Source: Flavobacterium sp. Root935 (GTDB taxonomy: Bacteria > Bacteroidota > Bacteroidia > Flavobacteriales > Flavobacteriaceae). Taken from it: DNA of 64,000 bases. Positions 34,245 to 42,696 of this stretch are shown piece after piece. The stretch is from assembly GCF_001429295.1 (NCBI RefSeq), contig NZ_LMJL01000012.1:582263-646262 (forward strand), given 5' to 3'. The position numbers and the translations under genes are program-made. The notes under the pieces are model-generated. The model was not told the origin of the DNA and did not search any database. It worked only from the letters and a program-made list of their open reading frames with translations. Numbering within the stretch: the first letter of the stretch is position 1; every line of letters begins with the position of its first letter.

Positions 34245-34742
34245 TTAAATATTTTTCCCCATCACATAATCTTCCATTAAATACCCATTCCCAATTTCTA
34301 TATCAACCGTTTCTTTGATTTCGAAACCAAGTTTTTTGTAGAAATTCAACGCCGTATTAAATCGGTTTACATTTAATAAAAGCTCATTCGAATTATTTTC
34401 TAAAGCCATTTTTCCAATTTCTTCAAAAACAATTTTACCATAACCTTTTCCTTGCGTCTCTGGCAAAAGATAGATTTTATGAATTTTGGTAATTGCCTCG
34501 TTTTTATAATTATGCTCAATTCCAATGAATCCAATTATGGATTCTGAATCTGAAATTAAATAAAACAACTGTTCTTTATTCTTGATTTGTTTCGATAACG
34601 CTTGATCAGAATAAATCAAATCCAGCATATAATCTAACTGTTCTTTTGTTAGAATTTCACCATAAGTTATCGGCCATGTAATGTTTGCAATCTCTTGAAT
34701 TTTAGTAATATCTTCAATTGATGCTTCGGTAATTGTAATCAT
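34245..34742 (-). CDS. GNAT-family N-acetyltransferase
   Basis: A 165-residue acyl-CoA-dependent acetyltransferase. The core is intact: IEDITKIQEIANITWP at the N-terminus, IGFIGIEHNY and the acetyl-CoA pyrophosphate loop IYLLPETQGKGYGKIVFEEI (Q/RxxGxG/A pattern as QGKGYG), then LLNVNRFNTALNFYKKLGFE. Acceptor unknown. It follows guaC by 3 nt on the same strand (guaC stop at 34746), so both are likely co-transcribed. Confidence 0.9.
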   Translation of the reverse strand: MITITEASIEDITKIQEIANITWPITYGEILTKEQLDYMLDLIYSDQALSKQIKNKEQLFYLISDSESIIGFIGIEHNYKNEAITKIHKIYLLPETQGKGYGKIVFEEIGKMALENNSNELLLNVNRFNTALNFYKKLGFEIKETVDIEIGNGYLMEDYVMGKNI

Positions 34743-34745
34743 ATT

Positions 34746-35786
34746 TTATTTTGTAAAAACTTGATTTTCCTGTTCGCTTACGCGGATGAAAGTCGTTCGT
34801 TTAGTCAATTCTTTTAACCTTGAAGCTCCTACATAAGTACAGGTACTTCTTATTCCTCCTAGTATATCTAAAACAGTATGAATCACATCTCCTTTAAACG
34901 GAACCTGAACTGTTTTTCCTTCACTTGCTCTATATTCTGCTACACCACCAGCATGTTTGTCCATTGCGGTTTTAGAACTCATTCCGTAAAATTGTTTAAA
35001 TTTTTCACCTTTTACTTCGATCAGTTCTCCGCCACTTTCAGAATGTCCTGCAAGCATTCCGCCTAACATTACAAAGTCAGCGCCAGCGCCAAAAGCCTTG
35101 GCAACATCACCGGGAGTTGTACATCCGCCATCACTTATAATATGTCCGCCCAAACCATGAGCAGCATCGGCGCATTCGATAATTGCCGATAATTGCGGAT
35201 AGCCAACACCCGTTTTGACACGAGTTGTACATACAGAACCAGGCCCAATTCCGACTTTTACGATATCAGCACCAGCTAATAGAAGTTCCTCGGTCATTTC
35301 TCCTGTCACAACATTTCCTGCAATAATGATTTTATCCGGATATTGTTTACGGGTTTTCTTTAAAAACTGAACAAAATGCTCCGAATAACCGTTTGCAACA
35401 TCGATGCAAATGAATTTCAACAACGGATTTGCGGTAATTATCTTTCCAATCTTTTCAAAATCTTCTTTCCCTGTTCCTGTACTTACAGCAATATAATCGT
35501 AGAAATCTGGAGTGACGTCTTTCAAGAAACTATTCCATTGTTCTAAAGTATAGTGTTTATGAATTGCAGTAAAGAGCTTTTCTCCCGCTAAGACTTTCGC
35601 TATTTCAAAAGTTCCTACGGTATCCATATTGGCAGCCATAATCGGAATTCCTGTCCAAGATGCTGTGCTGTGCAAAAACTTGAAATTTTGCTCTAAAGAA
35701 ACTTCAGAACGGCTTTTTAGCGTTGATCTTTTAGGTCTAAACATTACATCTTTAAAACCTAGTTTTAAATCCATTTCTATTCTCAT
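34746..35786 (-). CDS. guaC: GMP reductase
   Basis: A 346-residue TIM-barrel enzyme of the IMPDH/GMPR family, cytoplasmic, converting GMP to IMP and ammonia with NADPH for purine salvage. It lacks the CBS domains of IMP dehydrogenase. The catalytic Cys186 sits in GIGPGSVCTTRVKTGVGYPQ. KVGIGPGS and GGMLAGHSESGG are phosphate-binding loops. The N-terminus DLKLGFKDVMFRPKRSTLKSRSEVSLE is diagnostic of GuaC. It is upstream of a GNAT gene with a 3-nt gap. Confidence 0.95.
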   Translation of the reverse strand: MRIEMDLKLGFKDVMFRPKRSTLKSRSEVSLEQNFKFLHSTASWTGIPIMAANMDTVGTFEIAKVLAGEKLFTAIHKHYTLEQWNSFLKDVTPDFYDYIAVSTGTGKEDFEKIGKIITANPLLKFICIDVANGYSEHFVQFLKKTRKQYPDKIIIAGNVVTGEMTEELLLAGADIVKVGIGPGSVCTTRVKTGVGYPQLSAIIECADAAHGLGGHIISDGGCTTPGDVAKAFGAGADFVMLGGMLAGHSESGGELIEVKGEKFKQFYGMSSKTAMDKHAGGVAEYRASEGKTVQVPFKGDVIHTVLDILGGIRSTCTYVGASRLKELTKRTTFIRVSEQENQVFTK

Positions 35787-35822
35787 GTTTCAAGATTTTG
35801 GTTACTCTCAAATGTAAGGAAT

Positions 35823-36012
35823 TTTAGAATTTAGATTGTAGGTTTTAGATTAAATCTAAACGCATAAATTACTACGCGGATAAAACTGATTCGCTATCGC
35901 GAAAAAGCTGATTTTCACGGTTTTTTTTTATTTCAGAGATCCTCTAAGATTTCACAAAGATTCACAAAGCTTATCAACCTGAAACTTGAAACAAAAATAA
36001 ACCTGAAACAAA
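35823..36012. repeat. TTTAG heptads and GTTTC/ACAAAG words
   Basis: Four units (TTTAGAA, TTTAGAT, TGTAGGT, TTTAGAT) are in exact phase at 35823-35850, followed by ATCTAAA at 35854. From about 35958 come TTCACAAAG twice, ACTTGAAAC and CCTGAAAC. The 230-nt gap holds no ORF. Confidence 0.55.
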
Positions 36013-36017
36013 AAACT

Positions 36018-36611
36018 TTATCCGTGTATCGTCTCTCCCTTTCCGTAATTAGTAATAATAGACTCTTCAAATTCCAGCCATTCTCTCCAGCGTTTTTCAA
36101 CATCGATTCCTTTTCCGTATTTACGAGCATATGTGATGAAAGTTGTATAATGACCTGCTTCGCTTTCCATTAATTCTCTGTAGAAAATAGCTAATTCTTC
36201 GTCTTTTATGTTTTCAGAAAGAACTTTGAAACGTTCGCAGCTTCTGGCTTCAATCATTGCAGAGAATAACAATCTTTCTACCAATCCAGAAACACGGCTT
36301 CCGTCGCCGCTTCTTTTCATGTATTGGTATAATTCGTTTACGTAATCATCTTTACGCTCACGCCCTAGTTTTAGTCCTCTTTTGATGATGATATTATGAA
36401 CCTGTTCAAAATGATCGATTTCTTCTTTGGCCAAAGCCAATAAATCTTGAACTAAATCTTGATGTTCTGAATTATTTGTGATAATTGTGATCGCGTTTGT
36501 TGCTGCTTTCTGCTCGCACCACGCGTGATCTGTCAAGATTTCTTCTATGTTTTTCTCAACAATATTTACCCATCTTGGATCTGTTGGCAATTGTAATCTT
36601 AGTACGCCCAT
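36018..36611 (-). CDS. miaE: tRNA 2-methylthio-N6-isopentenyladenosine hydroxylase
   Basis: A 197-residue four-helix-bundle diiron enzyme that hydroxylates the isopentenyl side chain of ms2i6A37 in tRNA. Metal-ligand motifs are visible: HAWCEQKAATNA, AKEEIDHFEQVHNIIIKRG, MIEARSCERFKVL and RELMESEAGHYTTFI, giving the expected Glu and His ligands. It requires MiaA and MiaB products, which should be elsewhere. It is the only gene between two phased-word spacers and points toward guaC with 230 nt between them. Confidence 0.9.
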   Translation of the reverse strand: MGVLRLQLPTDPRWVNIVEKNIEEILTDHAWCEQKAATNAITIITNNSEHQDLVQDLLALAKEEIDHFEQVHNIIIKRGLKLGRERKDDYVNELYQYMKRSGDGSRVSGLVERLLFSAMIEARSCERFKVLSENIKDEELAIFYRELMESEAGHYTTFITYARKYGKGIDVEKRWREWLEFEESIITNYGKGETIHG

Positions 36612-36627
36612 AGTCTTTTGTTATTTT

Positions 36628-36738
36628 GTTTCAGGTTTCAGGTTTCAGGTTCTTTTAGGAACGAAAAAAGTTTAAAGTTTCAAACTGTCTTTCGAACAGC
36701 GTAAAACTTTAAACTTGAAACTTTAAACTTGAAACTAT
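36628..36738. repeat. Heptad-phased inverted repeat (GTTTC / AAACT core)
   Basis: Three GTTTCAG units are exact in phase at 36628-36648. A second arm with AAGTTTAAAGTTTC follows, then a loop TCGAACAGCGTAAAA, and five units (AAACTTT, AAACTTG, AAACTTT, AAACTTG, AAACTAT) are exact in phase at 36704-36738. It fills the whole gap between miaE and glyA. Confidence 0.85.
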
Positions 36739-36741
36739 TTC

Positions 36742-38016
36742 TTAATACGCAAAAATTGGTCTTTCGCTCATTAATTCGTTTACTTCTTCTGCAACTTCTT
36801 CAATAAGATCTTCGTTTGTGTGATCAGTAAGAACTTTATCGATAAGAGCTACAATAGTTTCCATATCTTTTTCAACTAAACCACGAGTTGTGATTGCAGC
36901 TGTTCCGACGCGGATTCCAGAAGTGATAAATGGAGATTTATCATCAAACGGAACCATGTTTTTATTTACTGTAATTTCAGCTTTTACTAATGCATTTTCA
37001 GCTTCTTTCCCAGAAATATTTTTATTTCTTAAGTCAATAAGCATCATGTGGTTATCTGTTCCGCCAGAGATAATATTATAACCTCTTTTTACGAAAGCAT
37101 CAGCCATTGCGTTTGCATTTTTTTGTAATTGCATTGCATAAGTAAAGAACTCATCTTTAAGTGCTTCACCAAAAGCAACCGCTTTAGCAGCAATGATGTG
37201 CATTAAAGGCCCACCTTGGTTTCCAGGGAAAACAGCTAAATCTAATAATGAAGACATCATTCTGATTTCTCCTTTTGGAGTTTTTAAACCTTGTGGGTTT
37301 TCGAAATCTTTCCCCATTAAAATAAGACCTCCACGTGGCCCACGAAGTGTTTTGTGAGTTGTTGTAGAAACAATATGACAATGTGGAATTGGATCGTTTA
37401 ATAATCCTTTAGCAATAAGACCTGCAGGGTGAGAAATATCAGCAAATAAGATCGCTCCTACGCTGTCAGCAATTTGTCTGAAACGAGCAAAATCCATATC
37501 ACGAGAATAAGCTGAAGCTCCAGCGATAATTAATTTTGGCTGTTCTTTAGTTGCAATTTCTTGAATTTTATCATAATCCAGACGACCAGTCTCAGCATCT
37601 ACTCCGTAAAAAACAGGACGGTATAAACGACCTGAAAAGTTTACAGGAGAACCATGAGTTAAGTGACCTCCGTGAGATAAATCGAAACCTAAAATTGTAT
37701 CACCAGGATTTAGACATGCATGGTAAACAGCAGTATTTGCTTGAGAACCAGAGTGAGGCTGTACGTTTGCATATTCAGCTCCAAATAATTCTTTGGCTCT
37801 GTCAATAGCAATCTGCTCAATAACATCAACTACTTCACAACCGCCGTAGTATCTTTTGCCAGGATAACCCTCTGCATATTTATTAGTTAAAACAGACCCA
37901 GCTGCTTGCATTACCTCATCACTTACAAAATTTTCTGAAGCGATAAGTTCTAGTCCGTGAATTTGTCTTTCTTTCTCCTCTTGGATAAGATCAAAAATTT
38001 GTTCGTCGCGTTGCAT
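36742..38016 (-). CDS. glyA: Serine hydroxymethyltransferase
   Basis: A 424-residue PLP enzyme making glycine and methylene-tetrahydrofolate from serine. The PLP lysine is in VSTTTHKTLRGPRGGLI. NVQPHSGSQANTAVYHACLNPGDTILGFDLSHGGHLTHG and ENALVKAEITVNKNMVPFD are family landmarks. I start at ATG 38016 (MQRDEQIFDLIQ), because the upstream ATG at 38067 adds an uncharacteristic 17 residues. CAAAAATA at 38042-38049 is a plausible minus-strand -7 element for the shorter start, but its -33 spacing is off. The divergent gene is fumarylacetoacetase. Confidence 0.95.
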   Translation of the reverse strand: MQRDEQIFDLIQEEKERQIHGLELIASENFVSDEVMQAAGSVLTNKYAEGYPGKRYYGGCEVVDVIEQIAIDRAKELFGAEYANVQPHSGSQANTAVYHACLNPGDTILGFDLSHGGHLTHGSPVNFSGRLYRPVFYGVDAETGRLDYDKIQEIATKEQPKLIIAGASAYSRDMDFARFRQIADSVGAILFADISHPAGLIAKGLLNDPIPHCHIVSTTTHKTLRGPRGGLILMGKDFENPQGLKTPKGEIRMMSSLLDLAVFPGNQGGPLMHIIAAKAVAFGEALKDEFFTYAMQLQKNANAMADAFVKRGYNIISGGTDNHMMLIDLRNKNISGKEAENALVKAEITVNKNMVPFDDKSPFITSGIRVGTAAITTRGLVEKDMETIVALIDKVLTDHTNEDLIEEVAEEVNELMSERPIFAY

Positions 38017-38060
38017 TTCTTTGTTTTTCGTTAATTTCACGCAAAAATACAAAAAAACGT

Positions 38061-38090
38061 TTGTCAAACTGCTAGATTATGATATATTTG
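38061..38090 (+). promoter_or_regulatory. Flavobacterial promoter for the fumarylacetoacetase gene
   Basis: TTG at 38061-38063, a 19-nt spacer and TATATTTG at 38083-38090 match the consensus exactly. The start codon is 36 nt further. Confidence 0.7.
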
Positions 38091-38125
38091 ACATGTAATT
38101 TTTCAACAAATAATTAACATTAAAC

Positions 38126-39409
38126 ATGCCTATAACCGCCAACGACACCAGTAGAAAATCATGGTTAGAAGTGCCAGAAAATAGCGACTTCCCTATTCAG
38201 AATATTCCTTTTGGCGTGTTTCTTACCAAAGAAAATGTCGTTACCGTAGGAACAAGAATCGGCGACTATGCTATAGATTTAGGGGCTTTACAACAATTAA
38301 ACTATTTTGAAGGAATTGATTTAACCGATGATATGTTCATGCAGGATACGCTGAATGATTTTATTTCTGACGGAAAAAAAACATGGCGTCTGGTGCGAAA
38401 TCGCATCGCTGATATTTTCGACGAAAACAATCCACAGCTAAGAGATTCAACAAAACACAGAGATATTGTTATATTTAAAATCGAAGATGTAGAGATGCAG
38501 TTACCAGTTTTGATTGGTGATTATACTGATTTCTATTCTAGTAAAGAGCATGCTACAAACGTAGGAAAGATGTTCCGCGATCCAGAAAATGCTTTATTGC
38601 CAAACTGGCTTCATATTCCAGTTGGATATCACGGAAGAAGCTCTACAATTGTTCCATCGGGAATTCCGGTGCACAGACCAATGGGGCAAACGCTTCCGGC
38701 TGGAGAAAAATATCCAGTTTTTGGACCGTCTCGTTTAGTAGATTTTGAGCTTGAAACTGCTTTTATTACTACAGATGTAAATGTAATGGGAGAAAATATC
38801 CCAACTTATGAAGCCGAAGATTATATTTTCGGAATGGTTTTATTGAACGACTGGAGTGCGCGTGATATTCAAAAATGGGAATATGTACCGCTTGGACCAT
38901 TCTTGGCTAAAAACTTTGCAACTTCTATTTCTCCATGGATTGTTACTATGGATGCTCTAGAACCTTTTAGAACCAAGGGGCCGAAACAAGATCCATCACC
39001 GCTTCCTTATCTTCAGACTAAAGGAAAAAAGACTTTTGACATTCATTTAGAAGTATCTTTAAAACCTGAGGATCAAGAAGAAACTATTATTTCAAGATCA
39101 AATTTCAAGTATTTATATTGGTCGATGAGTCAGCAATTGGCGCATCACACTTCTAACGGATGCCGTGTAAATTCTGGTGATATGATGGGTTCTGGAACTA
39201 TTTCTGGACCAACTCCTGATAGTTTTGGTTCTATGTTAGAATTAACATGGGGCGGAAAAAATCCGTTGAAATTAAATGACGGAAGTGAACGTAAATTTAT
39301 TGAAGATAATGATACTGTAATCATTAGAGGTTTCTGCGAAAATGCAGAAGTAAGAATTGGTTTCGGAGAAGTTTGCAGCCAGCTTTTACCTCCATTTATT
39401 AGACCATGA
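38126..39409 (+). CDS. fahA: Fumarylacetoacetase
   Basis: A 427-residue hydrolase splitting fumarylacetoacetate into fumarate and acetoacetate, the last step of tyrosine/phenylalanine breakdown via homogentisate. Clear family stretches are IGDYTDFYSSKEHATNVGKMFRDPENALLPNW, HIPVGYHGRSSTIVPSG, FELETAFITT and NDWSARDIQKWEYVPLGPFLAKNF, and GDMMGSGTISGPTPDSFGSMLELTW. Metal ligands are the Asp and Glu residues of IGDYTDF and DFELETAF. Other homogentisate genes are not in the window. It has its own promoter. Confidence 0.95.
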   Translation: MPITANDTSRKSWLEVPENSDFPIQNIPFGVFLTKENVVTVGTRIGDYAIDLGALQQLNYFEGIDLTDDMFMQDTLNDFISDGKKTWRLVRNRIADIFDENNPQLRDSTKHRDIVIFKIEDVEMQLPVLIGDYTDFYSSKEHATNVGKMFRDPENALLPNWLHIPVGYHGRSSTIVPSGIPVHRPMGQTLPAGEKYPVFGPSRLVDFELETAFITTDVNVMGENIPTYEAEDYIFGMVLLNDWSARDIQKWEYVPLGPFLAKNFATSISPWIVTMDALEPFRTKGPKQDPSPLPYLQTKGKKTFDIHLEVSLKPEDQEETIISRSNFKYLYWSMSQQLAHHTSNGCRVNSGDMMGSGTISGPTPDSFGSMLELTWGGKNPLKLNDGSERKFIEDNDTVIIRGFCENAEVRIGFGEVCSQLLPPFIRP

Positions 39410-39421
39410 AGAGAAAAGACA

Positions 39422-39507
39422 TTAATTGTTAATGGTTGATTGTTAATGGTTAATGGTTAATTTTTAATTTTTATTTTTTTTAATTGTTGATGGTTAATGG
39501 TTGATGG
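39422..39507. repeat. Heptad tract (TTAAT core), one-directional
   Basis: Eight units are in exact 7-nt phase at 39422-39477 (TTAATTG, TTAATGG, TTGATTG, TTAATGG, TTAATGG, TTAATTT, TTAATTT, TTATTTT). Four more (TTAATTG, TTGATGG, TTAATGG, TTGATGG) are in phase at 39480-39507. There is no inverted arm here. The rest of the 344-nt gap holds two hairpins and an 'actttgcgtg' stretch, with no ORF. Confidence 0.8.
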
Positions 39508-39521
39508 TATCGATAAATTAT

Positions 39522-39557
39522 AAAAAAGCTTGTTAGTTTACTCTAACAAGCTTTTTT
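39522..39557. terminator. Terminator after fumarylacetoacetase
   Basis: AAAAAAGCTTGTTAG (39522-39536) pairs with CTAACAAGCTTTTTT (39543-39557), with more T following. Confidence 0.85.
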
Positions 39558-39611
39558 TATTTTGAATGTTGCGATAATTTATTCTTGTTTCATTTTATAG
39601 TAAACGCAATA

Positions 39612-39644
39612 AAACCCGACAGGTTTTAAAAACCTTTCGGGTTT
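39612..39644. terminator. Hairpin AAACCCGACAGG
   Basis: AAACCCGACAGGTTTT (39612-39627) pairs with AAAACCTTTCGGGTTT (39629-39644) with one mismatch. A repeat-like element, a possible second terminator for either strand. Confidence 0.6.
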
Positions 39645-39754
39645 AGATTATTATATTATTCAAACTTTGAGAAAAAACTTTGCGTGGGCTTCCACTTCGC
39701 TCAGGCCTGACAAAAAAATAAAATTTATACTGTATTGGCTAGTAGCAGTTATTT

Positions 39755-40795
39755 CTATAAAGGAATCTGCTGGCTTAAGCAATGTAACGTTCCGAATCCC
39801 CATATGAAATCAATGCAGCTGATTCCGATTACTTCTCTGTCTGGAAAACATTCTGAAAGTATATTCAAAGCTACGCGATCATTACTGTCATTAAATGTTG
39901 GAACTAAAACGCAATTATTCAGAATCAAGAAATTAGCATAACTTGCTGGCAGTCTTAAATCTTCAAAATCAACACGTTTTGGCATTGGTAACGCTACAAT
40001 AACTGGTGATTTTCCGTTTTCTAATTTTGCATTTTGCAGACGTTTTAAATTATCCTGCAAAGGTTTATAATTAGAATCATTTTTATCTGTTTCTACAATT
40101 GTAACGATCGTATCTTCGTTTACAAATCGGCATAAATCATCTATATGTCCGTGTGTATCATCACCTTCGATTCCGTCTCCAAGCCAAATTACATTGGTAA
40201 CTCCAAGATATTCTTTAAATACGGCCTCGTAATCTTCTTTAGTAAAACCAGGATTTCTAACTTGGATTGTTGGATGCATTAAGCATTCTTCAGAAGTAAG
40301 TAATGTTCCTTTTCCGTTTACATCAATAGCGCCGCCTTCAACAATTACTGGTTTTCCTTTGTAAGTAACCTGAGTTAATGGAACATCAATAAAATCAGCA
40401 ACTTTACCTGGAACAAATTTATCTAGCTGATAGTTTTTATATTTTGCCCAACCGTTGAAGTTGAAATTTAAAGCTTCTCTTTTAGAACCATTTTTTACTA
40501 TAATTGGTCCAGAATCACGCATCCAGCTTCTGTTTGTTTTATGAATAATAAAAGAAACGTTTTGAATGTTTACGCGGGCTCTTTCAAGCATTTCGGCAAC
40601 TTTTTCTTTTAGCTTTTCATCGGCTACGACCAAAAAAACGGTTTCAAAAGCGGCTACTTTTTTAATGAATTCTACAAAAGCCCATTGAACTGCTTCGTAT
40701 TTTCCTGGCCAATCGTTGCCATTATGTGGAAAACACAATACAATTCCTTGCTGCTTTTCCCATTCTGCTGGAAATCTTCTATTATTTGTTGACAT
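39755..40795 (-). CDS. aguA: Agmatine deiminase
   Basis: A 346-residue guanidino-group hydrolase of the peptidylarginine-deiminase fold, converting agmatine to N-carbamoylputrescine. It has the family blocks RSWMRDSGPI, FNGWAKY, GGAIDVNGKGTLLTSEECL and WLGDGIEGDDTHGHIDDLCRFV. The catalytic Cys339 is in LHCLSQQ near the C-terminus, where family members usually read IHCMTQQ. The next step's enzyme, AguB, lies at 44080-44970, also on the minus strand, but two rightward genes separate them. Together they supply putrescine. A CAAAGATA at 40820 could be a -7 element. Confidence 0.9.
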   Translation of the reverse strand: MSTNNRRFPAEWEKQQGIVLCFPHNGNDWPGKYEAVQWAFVEFIKKVAAFETVFLVVADEKLKEKVAEMLERARVNIQNVSFIIHKTNRSWMRDSGPIIVKNGSKREALNFNFNGWAKYKNYQLDKFVPGKVADFIDVPLTQVTYKGKPVIVEGGAIDVNGKGTLLTSEECLMHPTIQVRNPGFTKEDYEAVFKEYLGVTNVIWLGDGIEGDDTHGHIDDLCRFVNEDTIVTIVETDKNDSNYKPLQDNLKRLQNAKLENGKSPVIVALPMPKRVDFEDLRLPASYANFLILNNCVLVPTFNDSNDRVALNILSECFPDREVIGISCIDFIWGFGTLHCLSQQIPL

Positions 40796-40978
40796 AAATA
40801 GGTTCTAATTTAGAAAGTGCAAAGATAAGCATTCGCTAGGATTATAAAACTATTGATTAAAATTGATTGGGGTTTCACCGAAAATATCTTCCAAAAATTA
40901 AGTTAAAGATTAAATAATACATCCTTAATCTTGAACAGAAATGCTGTAATTACTTTTGCCGGAACTAAAAACTAACAC

Positions 40979-42496
40979 ATGAAAAAAGTATCTATTTCTC
41001 TATTAACAGCTCTTTTTATAATGGCAAGCTGTAATAATGATGAAAACACAAACAACGAACCTGAAATTGTGGTAAACGAAAACCCTGCAGCGTTTAAAGA
41101 AATTGGTTCTATTACTATTGGAGGCGAAGCTGCTGCTGAAATCTCTGCTTACTGCGAAAAAACAAAAAGATTATTTACTGTAAACAATAGTGGTGTAAAC
41201 CAAATTGATGTTATTGATATTACCGATCCAACAAAACCAACAAAAATTGGAAAAATTGATCTGGTAGCTTACGAAGGTGCAGCAAATAGTGTTTCTGTTT
41301 TTGACGGAAAATTAGCTGTGGCTTTAGAATCTACAGCAAACAAACAAGGAAACGGCAAAGTTGCTGTTTTCAATACTTCAGATTACAGTTTAATCAAACA
41401 AGTTACAGTTGGAGCCTTGCCTGACATGATTACATTTTCTCCAGACGGAAAATATATTATGACTGCTAATGAGGGTGAACCAAATACAGATTATTCTCAA
41501 GATCCAAACGGAACGATTTCAATCATCGAAACTAGTACTTATACTGTAACAACTTTAGATTTCGCTTCTTTCAGCGGTCAGGCTGCTGCATTAGCAAAAG
41601 ATGGATTTAGAATTTCAAAAGCTGCTAAAAGCTTCGCTCAGGATATTGAACCAGAATATATTACAATTTCTGATGATTCAAAAACTGCCTGGGTTACTTT
41701 ACAAGAAAACAACGGTGTTGCAAAAGTTGATTTAACTTCTAAAACAATTACTGCTATTTATCCTTTAGGTTTTAAAGATTTCAATACTGCTGAAAATGCA
41801 ATTGATGTAAGCGACAGTGATGATAAAATTGCTTTTAATCCTTGGAAAGTAAAAGGAATGTTTATGCCAGATGCTATTAGTCATTTTTCTGCTAATAATG
41901 TTCCTTATTTTGTGACTGCAAACGAAGGTGATGCAAGAGAATATACTGCCAACACAGATATCAAACGTATGAAAAGTTTAAAACTTGATGCAACTCTTTT
42001 TCCTGATGCAGCTACTTTGAAACTAGACGCTAATTTAGGAAGATTAAATCTTGTTGCTGATATGGGAGACACAGATGGCGATGGAGATTTAGACGAAATG
42101 GTAAGTTTTGGCGCAAGATCGTTCTCTATTTGGAATGGAAACACTGGAAAAATCGTTTATGACAGTAAAAATGATGTAGATAAAAAAACTAACGAATTAG
42201 GAACTTACGATGATAAACGAAGTGACGATAAAGGTTCTGAACCCGAAGCCGTATATGTGGCAAAAATGGGATCTCAAAACATTTTGTTTGTTGGTCTAGA
42301 AAGATCTGATGCGTTTATGACTTATGATGTTACTAATCCAAACTCGCCGCAATATTTACAAACTGTAAAAACAGGTGACGCACCAGAAGGCTTATTATTC
42401 ATTCCAGCTTCGAAAAGTCCTACAAAAAGAAGCTTATTAATAGTAAGCAGTGAAGGTGATGGAACGGTTAAAATTTATCAGCCAGATTTGAAATAA
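40979..42496 (+). CDS. Choice-of-anchor I-type beta-propeller lipoprotein
   Basis: A 505-residue lipoprotein with a lipobox MASC (Cys18) and an Asn/Glu-rich linker. The rest is a long beta-propeller-like repeat domain: YCEKTKRLFTVNNSGVNQIDVIDITDPTKPTKIGKIDL, LPDMITFSPDGKYIMTANEGEPN and TWVTLQENNGVAKVDL. YFVTANEGDAREYTANTDIKRM and VFVGLERSDAFMTYDVTNP are typical of choice-of-anchor I proteins, which are extracellular or surface proteins, some annotated as alkaline phosphatase-like. The catalytic role is not established. It sits between aguA and ompA on the other strand. Confidence 0.8.
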   Translation: MKKVSISLLTALFIMASCNNDENTNNEPEIVVNENPAAFKEIGSITIGGEAAAEISAYCEKTKRLFTVNNSGVNQIDVIDITDPTKPTKIGKIDLVAYEGAANSVSVFDGKLAVALESTANKQGNGKVAVFNTSDYSLIKQVTVGALPDMITFSPDGKYIMTANEGEPNTDYSQDPNGTISIIETSTYTVTTLDFASFSGQAAALAKDGFRISKAAKSFAQDIEPEYITISDDSKTAWVTLQENNGVAKVDLTSKTITAIYPLGFKDFNTAENAIDVSDSDDKIAFNPWKVKGMFMPDAISHFSANNVPYFVTANEGDAREYTANTDIKRMKSLKLDATLFPDAATLKLDANLGRLNLVADMGDTDGDGDLDEMVSFGARSFSIWNGNTGKIVYDSKNDVDKKTNELGTYDDKRSDDKGSEPEAVYVAKMGSQNILFVGLERSDAFMTYDVTNPNSPQYLQTVKTGDAPEGLLFIPASKSPTKRSLLIVSSEGDGTVKIYQPDLK

Positions 42497-42696
42497 TACT
42501 ATTTTAACAAATACTTAAAAGAACAAAATGTGAATTTTGTTCTTTTTTTTTGGTTTCTATTATACTAATATTAACGTATTTACATAATTAAATGCCAAAA
42601 GGTGGGAATTATGTAAGAGCATATAGAACACATTCTGAAACACGTCCTCTAATTTTGTCATGAGTTTAAAATAAAAACAATTTAATTTTTGATATC

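Noticed and set aside
34089..34280. A 63-codon plus-strand frame after the pentapeptide gene
   Set aside because: It runs across the 38-bp palindrome and reads into the acetyltransferase gene; the residues are translated repeat.
36628..36738. CRISPR-like array
   Set aside because: The units are 7 nt and contiguous, with no spacers of 25-40 nt and no cas genes in the window.
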